Made by a program: the position numbers and the translations under genes | Assembly: GCA_014706295.1 (NCBI GenBank) | Contig: JACSVZ010000006.1 | Coordinates: 24,362,629 to 24,426,628, forward strand | Direction of reading: 5' to 3' | DNA: 64,000 nucleotides | Origin: Lycocorax pyrrhopterus obiensis | Lineage: Eukaryota > Chordata > Aves > Passeriformes > Paradisaeidae | The notes under the pieces: model-generated | Seen by the model: the letters and a program-made list of their open reading frames with translations, nothing else | Told to the model about the DNA's origin: nothing | Databases searched by the model: none | Part shown: piece after piece, positions 11,416 through 23,850 of the stretch | How positions within the stretch are numbered: position 1 is the first letter of the stretch | Layout: every line of letters starts with the position of its first letter

Positions 11416-14400
11416 GTAAATGAGCATATATGGCAATTAAGAAGGCTTTTAAAAAGGAGAAGGGAAGTCATGAAGCTGCTCACACAGATTGGGTGTGTGA
11501 GGGTGAATACTGAAATGCTATGCAATGCCAAAGGCCTGAGTGAAGGTTATGACTGCCAAAATGGAATAGCAGTACTTCCCCAGATCCTGCAAGATTTACA
11601 CTTACAAGAAATAGAGAGATCAATTATGTGACACCATGAGAACGTCAGAACAATGATTTACTGCACGATGTACATTATCAATGAAGTAGTGGGTCATCAT
11701 GCAGGTAACTGTGTATGATGATTGCCTATAAATGAACATGGTTTTATCATATTACCTTTCCATTCATCTCCTTACCAAGACTTCAACTGAACAGTCTTCA
11801 GAATTTGTGTATACCATGGGTTTGTAGCACTGTACAGTGGTAGAATATGTTCCTCTTTGTTCTCAGCCCTTTGGCATTATTGCTTTCTATATACTACATT
11901 CTTAAGACAACTACAGAGCCTTATTTTTGAAGAGTGACAATCAAAACCTAGGCCAGCTTTCAATACATGAATTAATAGACAAATATGCAGATTTAACAAC
12001 GACTTAAAACAGTGCAGTTTTTATGCATAGGTGAGCTGCAGAGCTGTAGGTTATCTCAAGGCAGCTCATCCCTAAAGGAGATCACCAGTGGACAGAACTG
12101 GTGATCCTTATCGTAAGCTGGTGAGCAAAGCATGTTGGCACATCCTTGCAGGAGCGCAGCAATGCTGCTCACCTCCCCTGAGCAAGTGCCGGGGGGCTCC
12201 TGCTCAGGCCTGGCACTTCTCTTGCCAGCTTGCTTGATCCTTAACATTGTTTTGTTAAAACAACCTGTTAGTGTCTAAAGACTGTTCATTTCCTTGACTC
12301 CCTTTCTCTTGGCTTAGTGTCTTGCAGGGGTGACATCAGTCTCACAGAGGGAGGGTCTCCACTTGGTGACAGAGGCTGCGGAGGAGCCAGGGGCTGGCTA
12401 CCCTCACTCTGCCTCTGGCCATGCCTTGGATCCCACCTCTCTGAGCACTTGTACTTTGAGCACTTTGGAAAGGCAGATTTTACTTCACAGCACTCATGTG
12501 GAGAGAAACCCGAGAGAGGTGAATGGACCCACAGCAAATTTGATTCCGTGGAAAAGCCTTATTTTTTTGGGAAAGAGCTCTTGGATCTCAATCCAAAGGA
12601 GAGGCAGGGCACCCTTCTGACAGGCTTCCTGAGGGCTGGTCTAAATGCTTCCTCATCTCCATCCGCACTGACTCAGCTGCAGTGGACTCTGGAGCCCTCC
12701 TGCATTTGCTCACGGGCTCTGCCTGGCTGAGCCGGTGGACTCAAGCTGATGGCATCCAAAGACATCTTCCTTCAGGTGTCTCTGTGTGGAGGGCTGGAGC
12801 CAGCCTTGGGGCCAACCCTGTCCTGAAGCTCTGAAACCTGGAAACCTTTTGATAAACTGCTGCCCTAAATTCAAATCTATCAATCCTCAAGACACCACAT
12901 CTTCATTAATACTGCTACTGAAGGGAGCAGAGAGGTGATGCTGAGGAGCTAAGGACAGCAAATTCCTACAGAGTTGACAGTAGGACTTCTGTTTTTAGTA
13001 AGAGCTGTGCACAGAGTCCTGTTTCTGTGGGAATTTCTAGTGGAATTTCCATTCTCTGGAAGACACAGAAAAAAAAAATGCTGTGGAGAAAGACAGCTGA
13101 ATCCTGTGTTTGACAAGAATTATATTTACAATTTTACTTTTGATTTAAAATTTCTGAACTAAATAACTTGAGGATGAAATCAAGTTAGTCTAGACCAAAT
13201 ATGTTGCAACAGATGCTATAATTTTTGAAAACGTTTTACTAACTGAAGCAAAATGTTATAGAAAATCTTCCTGTAAGACATTTCCCTATCGAGTTCAGGA
13301 GTTTTTCTAGTTGAAACATATTCTGACAGAATGCTTTAAGCACACTCTGTATTTGTTTTGAATGCACTTTTTAAGTGGTTTTAATGCAGTTTCGTAATTT
13401 CAAAGAAAATGAAAAAAGAATAATAGAGACAAAACAGACTCTTTCTGGGACTGAGAATATTTAGCAATAATGGGCAGTACAAACCCAGAAAGTATTTTTA
13501 AAATGGCCTCTACACTCCTACTGTTTCACACTGAAAAGTAATTGCTTTTGTAAGCTACCACCCTTCTTTTCTATAATGCTCAGATGTTACAGGGCTTTCA
13601 TTAATTTATGCTGACAACATTGTAAAACACCCCTTCAGAAGTACACAGGAGGGGGAAATTTCCTGGGAATGCTTCACATCTCATGGACCATTTGTACCAT
13701 TTGCTTGCAACCATACAAGAGAGTTTCCTGTTTTCATATATTTCTCTTTGGAAGGAGTAGAGTGGTTTGGTGACAAAAAGGCTCTCAAAATACATCAATG
13801 TTGCCAAGGCAGAAATATAAAGCAGCAATTTGAGGATCTTGAGGGCACTATGCAGACTATTAAACTAATGGAACAGCTGTTGCTGACAAAGGGGCAAGGT
13901 TTTCAGGGCTTTGGGAAACTCTTGTAATTACTTGTTAGGCTTGGTAGATTTGTTGCAGATGGTGGAAATTCAGACACTAACTGTTCAGCAACTAAATAAA
14001 GTGAATATATTTTTTTGAAAAAACACTGAATATTCAGGGGGGATGTATTGACCAACAGGATGATTCCAAATGCCATTTAATGGTCATTTAAAAAATTATG
14101 TCCCCTTCTCCCAGATCACCACCTCGTCCATTCAGGGCTGTTGGTTACTACTTCCATCTCGGAGTCTTTCCTTCTGCTAAGAATCTGCCAGTTCCTTGAA
14201 ACGGTAGAGCAGAGACCATTGTTTCTCATTGGGAGTTTCATGTGTCCCAGAGCATGAAATGCAGTCAGAGGGTCTACTTTCTATTTAGCAATCCTCTGTG
14301 GTTGGAGGGGCAACATGAGAAGTGGGAGGTCTGGGACAAGAGCCCTTAAACCCAGAGCTCCTGTCCAGCAAGGCTGTCCTGCGAGGCCATCGGGTATGAA

Positions 14401-16794
14401 CTACTCTGTTTCTGACCACGGTACAGAACACCCACTGTTGGCTGAACCGAGGCGCTGATTCTGATGGTGGGGTTAGGTAGGTTCAGAGCCTAGTGGGCAG
14501 GAGATCTTTGGGTTGTAGGGAGAAGAGTGACCAGTTTTTGGTGGTTTGTTGTTCTTACAGAGAAGGCCAATGTGTGCTGAACTGGAGTCTCATCAGAGCT
14601 TCCCCAAGAACTACAATTCACTAGGCTAGCTGGATACTGGGTGGGTGTCCTTGGATTTTGGGAGACTCATGGTATTTAAGACCACATATTGTCAAAATGA
14701 CAAATTTGGATTGGTTTGGGAAAACCAAGATCTCAAAGCCTCTTTTTGATCATCAGTGTTTCAAGGCAAGTGCAAAACTGAATAAAGTAATGTGAAGAAG
14801 CTTGTGACTTGAGTTCATAATATCTTCCATATCTCTCTCTCAGAGAGACTGGGCCATATTTTCTGTGTCCCGAGGACTGTATAGATCCTGTGCTTCTACC
14901 TGACAGTGATAACACAGTACCTGCTACTGGGACTAATTTTAAAAGTTTTGTGATTTGGATAGAGACAACCATGACAACAGAAACTGCATAAAATTTTCAC
15001 TTATTTCTACAAAGGTCTCTAAAGAAACTTCCTTCTGCTATGAAATAATTGTTTTTTAAGTACCTCCTGGATGACTGCTGGGACAGAATCCCATCAGTTT
15101 GGATCTATCTTGTACAAATCCATAGAATAAGCAGCAGTTTGTGATTTCCAGACTGGGAAGGAAGCTGCTGAAGAACAAGCCTGATTTTCGTTATAAATGC
15201 TTAGTACCCCCCCTACTGAACTTAACAGAAATTTCTGGAATCATAAGATTGGGCTTCCCCCCCCCTTTTTTTAATGATAATAGAGAATTTTAAACAAAAA
15301 TGCATCCAAATCCAAACACAAATTATTGTAGATAACTCAGAAAATTAAGAACTGAAGGGCTGTACTATATTCAGTCTAGGTTTTTTTGCTAATAATTATA
15401 TGGTAACAAAGTGCTAAACTAATGGTACCAAATACAAAAGAAAGAGAAATAAAAATCAATACGTATTATATTCAGACTCAGAATGGTCAAATAGCTATGA
15501 CCACTTTTTGACACATTTGCCAATATTTCCTTCTGCCCTCCTGTTAGCAGCTGTCTGGTGAAACCCGCTGAAAGGACACAAAGGGATAAATCCATCCAGG
15601 GTATAACTTGAGAGGAATGACTCTGGGAATGTGTTCAGTCCATTGTGCTGAGCAGGGAATGCCAGCTGATTGGCATGTCTCCAACAATAAAATATTGTAT
15701 CCAGAGATGGAGAAAGTACATTAGCAAATATTGTTTTTCCCCCAAAATATATGCAGAGCAATGCGTATTGTGTTTTCAAGAATATGATTATCTTTAAAAG
15801 ATGAATTGCTTGGATATGCTTTTTTATTCTTCTTGTTTTAGGTTTTGTAAGTTGAGGGAGGTTTCCCTTGGTGGGGGAATTTTTATTTTGGTTTGGTCTG
15901 TTCTAGGAAGCCTTTCTTGCTTATGATGAGGACGATGGAGTCTTAAGTAAAATGTAAAATCTAGAAAGATCAGGACAATCTCTTTAGGCTTCACCTTGCC
16001 TTGAGACACAATTTAGAAATGCCAGTAGATGTGTTGGTGACACTGCTAAGATAGAATCTAGCAGATATCCTCTTACTCAAATCAAATCAGGTCAAATCCG
16101 CTTCTTTACAGGTGAACCTCCCAAGGTTTCTCAACTTTAATTATGTTAAAATTGTGTCTCCCTGGATGGTCATTGAGCCAGAGTAGGAGCCACCCTATTG
16201 CTCTGTGGCTTGTTCAGAGGGGTCCAGGTCATGACCAAGCCACTGAAGGGTTACAGAGATGAAAAGAAATGCCGTGTTCCTTGCTCAAACTTGTGCTTTG
16301 GTCTAATTTTAAAAAATTAGTCCTTCCAAACAACAACGATGGGCTTGGAGGGACTGACATACTGAAGCTTGCCAAAAGTGAGATAGAATTGCCAAGAAGG
16401 GAATGGTCGCTATATGTGAGAGGATGCACCTTCATGCCTTTAGAAAGAAACTTGGAGGGATCTGAAGCCAGCATGTGTAGCCAGACAGTTGCTCTTCAAA
16501 GTTTTGGGCAGGTTTTGAGACCCTACTTTACACAGAATAATGTCCTGTGTCCTACACTTCAGAGTGACAGAGAAATAGGAATGTTACAAATGGCCACAGT
16601 GCCACCACCTTCCTTTTCACACAGTTTTCCTCAAGAGGTATCTGGCACATAGTGTTACTGATAAAGTAGCCAGCTGTCCAAGATTCATTTGTACCAAAGC
16701 ACCGTGTTGTTTCATGCCTCTGAGAACTGGGAATGTCACAGGAAAATGTCTCTGGCAAGCAGAATGCAGGTTTCTTTTAAATCCTGCTTCTATA
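11416..16794. other. Intergenic DNA, no gene seen
   Basis: No exon or RNA gene supported. The frame at 12317-12730 (+, 137 codons) lies in a locally GC-richer patch, has overlapping frames on both strands and no family motif. The frame at 16269-16652 (127 codons) is likewise unsupported. Positions about 13840-13990 contain an unusually information-rich stretch (CAGCTGTTGCTGAC and nearby words) that could be conserved non-coding DNA; this is only an impression. Confidence 0.4.
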
Positions 16795-17160
16795 ACTTCT
16801 ATAACCATTACTCCTTGTCCTATTGCTATAGACCTTGCTAAAAAGTTTTTCCCCATCTTTCTTGTAAGCTCCCTTTAAGAACTGAAAGGTTGCAGTAAGG
16901 TCTCCCTGAAGCCTTCTTTTCTCCATGCTTAACAGCACACGGCTGGGTCACGTCCAGCTTCTCACCCACCAGCATTCCCAAGTCCTTCTCGGCAGGGCTG
17001 CTCTCCATCCATTCACCCCCAGCCTGTGTTGATATAGGGGGTTGTGCCGACCCAGGTGCAGCACCTTGCATTTGGCTGTGTTGAATCCCCTGAGGTTCAC
17101 TTGTTGAGCTTGTTCAGGTCCCTCTGGATGGACCCTGTCTCTCAGGCGTGTCAGCTTCAG
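16795..17160 (-). mobile_element. CR1 LINE fragment with internal deletion
   Basis: Read on the minus strand, a CR1 reverse-transcriptase C-terminal stretch is recognisable (words CKVLHLGRHNP, then SSPAEKDLGMLVGEKLDV), followed directly by a later CR1 part (CNLSVLKGSLQERWGKTF). The part between them, normally the region leading to the PHLEY and LRGDL words, is missing, so this copy has an internal deletion of a few hundred bases. A 77-codon open frame (16838-17071, minus) crosses the deletion junction. The element lies directly beside the GC-rich block at 17180-17520. The copy is non-functional: truncated at both ends. Confidence 0.87.
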
Positions 17161-17179
17161 GTGTAACCTGTGAATTGCG

Positions 17180-17520
17180 GAGGGTGCCCTGAGCCGGTGC
17201 ACCCGCCTGCCCAGGCGCGAGTGAACAGGTGAGCATGTGCCGGGGGATGCCCACGCAGGGGACACGGTGGGACAGCCCGGAGCGTGACGAGGAGCAGGGC
17301 TGGGTTCCGGACGCGTCCCTTGCCGCAGCGCCCCGGGCCGCGCTGCCGCTGCGGGGGGGAGCCGCACGCTCCCGCGGCGCCTGCAGAGGGCGCTCCCCGC
17401 CCCCTTTTGGAGGCGCTGCGGCTGCCCCGCCGCTCCCGCCCGGCGCCGGCCCGGCCTCCGGGTCCCGGGACATCTTCCGAGCGCCGGGTATCCGGGCTCA
17501 CCGTGGGCTTGCTGACGAAA
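17180..17520. promoter_or_regulatory. Isolated CpG-rich island, possible orphan promoter or insulator
   Basis: A sharp block rich in G, C and CpG stands alone in AT-rich DNA, about 23 kb upstream of SHISA3. Long frames appear on both strands (for example 17157-17603 minus, 148 codons; 17229-17624 plus, 131 codons), as expected in stop-poor GC-rich DNA, so they are not called as genes. A good donor-like site occurs on each strand: CAG|GTGAGC at 17229 (+) and CACG|GTGAGC with its GT at plus positions 17501-17500 (-). They could belong to a first exon of an unannotated transcript. A CTCF-like motif is at 17380-17394. Confidence 0.55.
17380..17394 (+). promoter_or_regulatory. CTCF-like binding motif
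   Basis: The 15 bases CCTGCAGAGGGCGCT differ at two positions from the vertebrate CTCF core CCAGCAGGGGGCGCT. It sits inside the CpG-rich block. The motif is seen directly; occupancy is inference, and methylation of the CpG would affect it. Confidence 0.5.
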
Positions 17521-17626
17521 GGCATCAGCACAGGCAGCAGACCTTCCAGAAAAAAACCAGCAGGATGTATAGAAAATGTGGTTTGCTTTTGTCTTTTCTT
17601 CATTACAGTCCGTTGTTTTGCTGAAT

Positions 17627-17775
17627 TGTGCTGGTGTTGGCTGGGGTACAGTTAATATTCTTCATCGTGGTTAGTATGGGGATTTTACCCTTCCGATTCT
17701 CTCCCTTATCCCACCAAAGAGGATGAGTGAGAGGCTGCCTGCGGCTGAGCTGCTGGCCGGGGTTAAACCAAGACA
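17627..17775 (+). mobile_element. Short, internally deleted ERVL-type LTR remnant
   Basis: It starts TGTGCTGGTGTTGGCTGGGG and ends GGGGTTAAACCAAGACA, words that resemble both ends of an abundant avian ERV LTR family, but only 149 bp separate them, so most of the LTR interior is missing. The flanks TGAAT (17622-17626) and TGAAA (17776-17780) could be a 5-bp target duplication with one later change. No internal retroviral sequence is nearby. Family assignment is from memory of the LTR ends. Confidence 0.68.
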
Positions 17776-17797
17776 TGAAAACACAAAGCTCTTTGTG

Positions 17798-17810
17798 TAG
17801 TAGTAGTAGT
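17798..17810. repeat. (TAG)n microsatellite
   Basis: Four tandem TAG units immediately after the LTR remnant. Short and probably unremarkable. Confidence 0.8.
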
Positions 17811-20800
17811 GTCACTACTGCAAATACCGTGCCCAGGGAAAAGTGGTTTATGTGTTTTTCCATAAGCTCTTCATTTCGAGAAGTAACTAGCAACAAAGGA
17901 AGAAGAAGAGGTGGTCCGAGTCTCTTGTGGGATGCCTGTGGGTGGGACTCGGGATGGATTTGACATGCTTCCTCCTGCTCTCCCCTCTCCCCTTGTGCTT
18001 TAACTATAACTAGTTGAAAACACTTTCCTATACTTGGACTGGTTTTTACGGTGGCTGAATATGCAGATGCTGAGCGTGCTCACCTTTACATCAAATAAAA
18101 GAAGCTGTGGGTGAAATAAAGCCTCAAAGAAGATTCAGTACTTCATGAAATCTTGTGAAAAGTACAATGTTTTGAATCAAAACATTGAATAAGAACATAG
18201 ACTTCAGATAGGATTTTTTTTCCATGATTCTTTATGCCAGATAATTTGGGTTTTGGATAGACCGGTAGGGTATGCTGTACTTTCCAATTCCAGTACTTTT
18301 TAATTGCATCAATACCTTTGGGATGGGTGTTACTGAAAATTTGCCTGTCTTTTAGCGAATAGAATATAGAGTTCACTTCAAGTAAATACGGATGCTCCTG
18401 TCCTAATGGTGAATTCAAACCTGCCAGAGTACTAATCTGGCTGTCTGAAAAGAAAATAATATCAAGAAAAACTCAGTGGTTTTAATTTTTTTCAGACTAC
18501 AAACAATGTGGTAAACTCCTGTAAATGTTTGGATGCATCAATGTTCTCCTGATTCTGCTAGTTATGGTTTTTCAGGGCACAATTCATATTTGTTTGCAGA
18601 CACTGGCAGGCAGACAGTGTGCTCTGACAAGCTGCAGGCACAGGCTGCTTCAGCAGATTCCAGGGATTTGTTCTCACTGTTTATTCCAAAAATAAGCACA
18701 TCTCCTCCTAATAAATGTTGTATGCAAATGTGGTTCAGTCATTTCTACATGAGATTCTAATTCATTCATTTAGAGATGTTCATTTTGTAGTGTATGCGAA
18801 TTTGCATATGTAATTCAGCAAAGGCAGAAGCAATCTTTTATTCTCATCACTTCTGACATTTTAATCAATGATTTATGTCTTATTCTTACATTTATTAGCC
18901 CTCCCTCGGAATGCTAAGGCAGATTATTATGCATTGATATTTCTATACATATATAAAGCTCATTAAGACTCTTTGACCGAAAAATGGTCGAAGTGCAGGA
19001 ATAGGGGGCAGGCATTTGGGGGCTTATGCTTTACCTTTTCTCCAGGCTGGTTTTGCTCATTTGATAAACGGCTTCCCCGTGTCACTGTTGCTCCATCTGT
19101 GCAATAGAGATAGCACTGCCCAAACTCAGAGGTGAGACTAATTGTAGTTTTCAAAGCTTCTTGAGCTCCCTGGCTGGAAACAGCTGTATAAATATTCTTC
19201 TGGTCACAAAGAAAATGAATGAGGTACAGTCCTAGGTAATGGAGATATCATCCATTATTTCTAGGTTTTTTCTGTGTCAAAGGTGGCTGCAGAAATGGTA
19301 ACCTCTTTTTCTAGAGGCTACCCCTTGTAGGTATTCACAGTCACACACTCACTGACTTTTTGCCAAAACACAGCTTTTACTGCTATTTCCTTCTTCAGAC
19401 TTCATTGGCTTTCCAGATCTGAGGGACTCAAGTGAATTTTATTACCTCCTAGGCACCATCAACAGAATAATTTATCTAGTCTCAATGCCAGTCAGTCACT
19501 CCTCTGTGAATCCTCGGAGGGCAGTTGAGTTACAAAGATGATTGGGAAAGGCCGAATTGTAAGACACAGAATTATAGAGGAGTCATTTTAAAGGCCTGAT
19601 TTAACCAACAGACCTTTACAGCTGGGATGAATATGTGAATAGAAAGAAATCAGCTGGGATCCCAGATCCCGTTTTGAGTCTGAACCTGGCCTCTGTATTT
19701 AGAAGAGTTATTTGTGATGAAATAACATAACAAGGGATTTTTCAGAAGTACAACTTCAGCTTAAAGGGTGGAAATATAGTCTGCAATTCTTTCAGAGTTG
19801 GAGCTTTGCTTACGTGATTTTTGGAAATACATTTGTATTCCTATATGGAATAAAGTCGGACTTGCACCCTGCAGGAATCCAGTTCCAATTTCCACAAGTG
19901 TAAATCCATCAATGGTACTTGTCACAAGCAAAATCTCAAGCATGTTTACATTTAGAAATGGAAACTATAAACTTACACTTCGTTCTTATAGGTGTATGTT
20001 TGGTAAATGCCAGACCATATTTCTGGAGAACACAGGCATGTATGAGAAATCTATTCTTTATTCTGTAAGAATGCCACAGCTGAAGTTCACAGTATCCCTG
20101 TAAAAGGAATATTTCTGGAGGATACCCGAAGTCTCCGTTCAACCACTTTTCATTGGAGTAGTTTCTGAATTACCCCTGATGCACACTCCAGTCTGCATCC
20201 CATGTTTGAGTAAATCCATGTGACTGCAGTTGCTGAATAGTTGGCCCGAAGTAAGGCTGACAGTCACAAGAATCCTGGAATATACAACTGGATATTTTCA
20301 TTATAAGAAAATGCAGCCTGACATCTAATTCTACACAGGTATTGGTAAGAGTCCTCTGATCCTCAAGCATACCCAGACAATCTTGATGTCATGCTGTCAA
20401 GCCCAGGATAATGAGAATAACAGAACTAGAACAAGAACAAGAAAAACTAGCATTATGAGTTTCTTTCTAAGAATTACAAGTAACTGTAGTGATATGTAAC
20501 AAAAGTAAACATTTTTGACATTTGTGTAAAGCTAAACAACCTTAAGAGAGATGAGTGCTCTTCCCTCTGATCTTGGACACGTAGCTTAAAATAGTTCCTG
20601 TTGCTACTAGTGAAGAAATGTATAAATTCTAGGGAGGTGCTCAGGAGTCAAAGAAAGGTGGAGAAAATAGGCACTGGAGTATCTTATCTGTCTCACCTCT
20701 TCTAAAATAATTAGTCAGGCTGTTGTTTTCTCTCCTAAGCGAACTATTGTAAGAGTTGCCTAGTTCCACAAGTATAGACAACTATATTGAAAATAAAAAA

Positions 20801-23080
20801 TATTGTTTTCAAATTGCTGTGATTCCAGGGGCTGGAGCTCTAAAAAAGTCATTGTCCATACTCTTTCTCCTCTTCCTTCTCCTGACAGGCGGGAAAAAAA
20901 ATCTCCAGTGTTTCATACTGTCAGGAAATGCATTTTATTGTCACATTGCCTAAACATTTCCTATGTTATATAGACATTCCAAACATTTTAATTTTGCTTC
21001 TCTTTATTTTGGTTTAGTTTGTATCAAATGTGAAAATTGACAACAGGGATTGAAGGCTTTGTTTCTCCTGTTGTTACTGAGACGGACCTCAGCACCACGG
21101 AGAGGTGGAAATGTGTAATAAAGGAAATAAACTCAATTGTAACTGTAACGGTTTATTATTTCTTAGCCTTTATCCTACAACACCCTCTGACCTTCCACTT
21201 TCTGAGGGGCAAAAGAACACTGACTCCCTTAAATGGAGAAAAAAACCAAAGGAAAGAGATTTGGACTACGTAAGTTGCAAAGTGATTTCTGCTTCTGTAT
21301 CAGACACCAAAAAAACAGGCACATTTTCAGTTAGGTACATATATTTTGTGTTTTTAATTGCATGACACATGGTGTCACAAGAAAGTCAACCCAGAGCAGC
21401 ACGTTCTGTGCTGCTGCTCCCTCCGCTGCTCTTACAGGGCAGAGCTGCTGACCGTGCCCCAACCTCTCAAGCCATTTGAACATTTCATAAAAAGCTGCAC
21501 TTCTGGAAGGTTTGATATGTTTGCCAGTATCCACACAGGCCCTAGCAATTTATTTTTTGGTAGTAAGTCCTACTCATTAATTGAATTTCAGAGTTTTCCT
21601 GTGTGGTTTTAAAAGTAATTTGGCCGGAGGTAAGACTACAGACCCCAAGGGCTGTAGCCATCATTTCTTTCACATAAGTCACAGCTTGCTTTAGGTTATA
21701 TTTTCTTTGGAACGGAAAGCTAATTTGTTTAGTTATGTTGGTCTGAGGGCATCAAATTGGACCATGCTGTCACTGGTAACAAAAACAAGCTCACAGACTG
21801 CTCAGGACATCAGTAAAAGTAATTGGTCAAATGACTTCTGCCAGCCATAACTCTAAAGGTAGACGTCTGATAAGTAAGTCTTCCCCTTTCAGGAGCTATC
21901 AGTCCATACATCATTCTTGACACGAAAAGGGCCTCGTTCCCACAGCTTTAGCACCAGAAAGAGTTTTTTCTCCTTAAAAATAACAGCTGTGCACAAGATA
22001 GCACTGAAAATTTTATACCAGCAATTACTGTCTTACTGAATCATACCTTAAGAACAGTTCTCATTGGATATTTGAATGTATTTTGTAATTGTACTACTCA
22101 TTCGCTGAAGCAAGACCTTTCAAATCAAACCTTAGTACCAACTCCAAGCAAAAGAACCTATCATGCTTCCAGCTGCTAACAGTAAGATGAAATAAGTTTA
22201 ATTATTTAGTAAAATTGTTTGCAGACAAGTGGCTTTTCTGTCATCATTGTGTCTCAGACTAACAGAACAATTTTCTTAAACTAAAGGAGTATTTTTAAAC
22301 TTACAAGTAATATGGCCTCTCTCTTTAGAATTGTTATGCTCCACTTCACAGCAATGTGAAATTGTTATAAGGAGCAAGGCAGTAGTCTCATTCATGAGTA
22401 ACACGAGGGTGTGCCCTCTGTTCCTGGAGCAGGCATCACCCAAACCCCTCTGGTGAACAGTGCAGGTGGGCTCCCAGGTCTGGAGTCCCAAAGCTTTCCT
22501 CTGCTTTAAGATGAGAGTAGCCCCATCACAAAGAGCTGTCTCTAACAGATAATACTGAGTATAGATCCAGATATTTTGCTTCTCTCCTTATATTGACTTT
22601 GATGAAGAATTAAAACTTAGGAAGAGTAAAGACATCTCTGCCCTTAAAGTTTAGTTCTCTTCACAACTGAAAAGGTTGCGCCGCCATGTTACAATCCATT
22701 TACCTCCTGATTTGGTAATTTTTTCACTATTGTCAAGCTCTAATAGGTCTGGCTGCATTGATTTTGACCGAACTAATGACTCTAGAGGATCAAAGGTGTT
22801 AGTATAATCCTGGCTTTGTACGGCATTAAATGATAACCAACGTACAAGGTTTCAGATGCAGGAACTTCAGCCTCCTTACTCTGATGATCTTTTAATGCTA
22901 TCAGGAAGGAAACATTATGTAAGGCATCTGAAACGTGACTCATTATACTTTTTGTTCCAACACTGTTTCTTATAAATGTTTTTTACAGTTGAAGAGACAT
23001 AAGTAAATTCTGTTTCACTTTATCTTCTCATCCCTTCTTTGATAGGAAGGAGGAGAAAAGAAGGGAGATCATCCTGGGTC
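17811..23080. other. Intergenic DNA; includes an octamer-rich AT block near 18.8 kb
   Basis: No gene supported. Open frames are all under about 100 codons and lack motifs. The stretch 18700-18960 is AT-rich and contains ATGCAAAT at 18722-18729 and the near-palindrome ATGCGAATTTGCAT at 18794-18807, plus several TAAT/ATTA words, a make-up often seen in developmental enhancers. Confidence 0.4.
18700..18960. promoter_or_regulatory. Candidate conserved non-coding element (POU/homeobox-rich)
   Basis: The perfect octamer ATGCAAAT (18722-18729), the inverted-repeat octamer pair at 18794-18807, and AT-rich homeodomain-like words cluster within about 250 bp. The motifs are seen directly. That the block is a conserved enhancer, for SHISA3 or for a gene outside the window, is inference from composition and position only. 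Confidence 0.3.
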
Positions 23081-23599
23081 ATGCATACAGACTAAAACTC
23101 CTGCTTTGGCAAATTGTGTCAAGAAGCAAGTGCTCATAGGCACTGGTGAAACAAAGATCACCCCAAGTTATAGGAGAGATGGAATCTGCCACCACCAAAG
23201 CCCCTCCCCTGAATACGCCTCTGTGGGTACCTGGAACTGGGACTGTAAGTTAAGGCACCACTGTGGGAACGTGAGGTAAGATAAAGGTGGTACTATTGTC
23301 CAGGTGTTATCTCAGACCAAGGGGGAGGCAAACAAAGCTGGGGGAGAAGAAGGTATCACTGATGATGGGTAAGGAAAGCCAACACAGCAGCTGTGCTGGA
23401 ATCAGCTCAGACTGAGTAAAAGGTAATTTTGCCAGGGGGAGATCACAACTCACGTGCTCAAGAAACCCACTGACTCAACAGAAGAGAAAGACTGAACATG
23501 GGACTAATTAGCAATAGAAGTGAGGAAATTATTTAATCAATAAAATAATTGTGTAGCCAATGAGCATTAATGCCTTTGCCTGCTAAAATACATGAATAG

Positions 23600-23850
23600 T
23601 AGAAAAACTTTGAATTACCTTGGGACTCCCACCACCGAGAAACCCAGGGTAAAGAAGGACCAACAGGATACTGCTGGATCCATGGGTGGTGACTATCTTC
23701 CTCTTGATCTCTCTCTTCCTCTCCTCTCTTTTCTATTTCCTTCTATCTCTCTACCTCACATTAAATAAAATCTTTGTTATTGATTTTTGCATATGGGCTT
23801 GTTTGCACCTAAACTTGGGCAGAGGCATCTCTCACTAATCAAGTCCAATC
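23600..23850 (+). mobile_element. Probable 3' part of an ERV LTR (boundaries not resolved)
   Basis: A run of pyrimidines (about 23695-23760) leads directly into a poly(A) signal AATAAA at 23764-23769 and a T-rich stretch, preceded by a CTGGATCCATGGGTGGTGAC word (about 23674-23693). This order resembles the U3/R/U5 part of passerine ERVK-like LTRs. The LTR may start anywhere between about 23.1 and 23.3 kb. I could not find matching TG/CA ends with a target duplication, so the extent and even the class are uncertain. Confidence 0.42.

Noticed and set aside
12317..12730. 137-codon plus-strand frame
   Set aside because: No motif, overlapping frames on both strands, no splice or promoter context.
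17157..17624. Overlapping 119-148-codon frames on both strands
   Set aside because: They overlap in several frames within a GC-rich block, partly over a CR1 copy, and match no family. Recorded as a CpG island instead.
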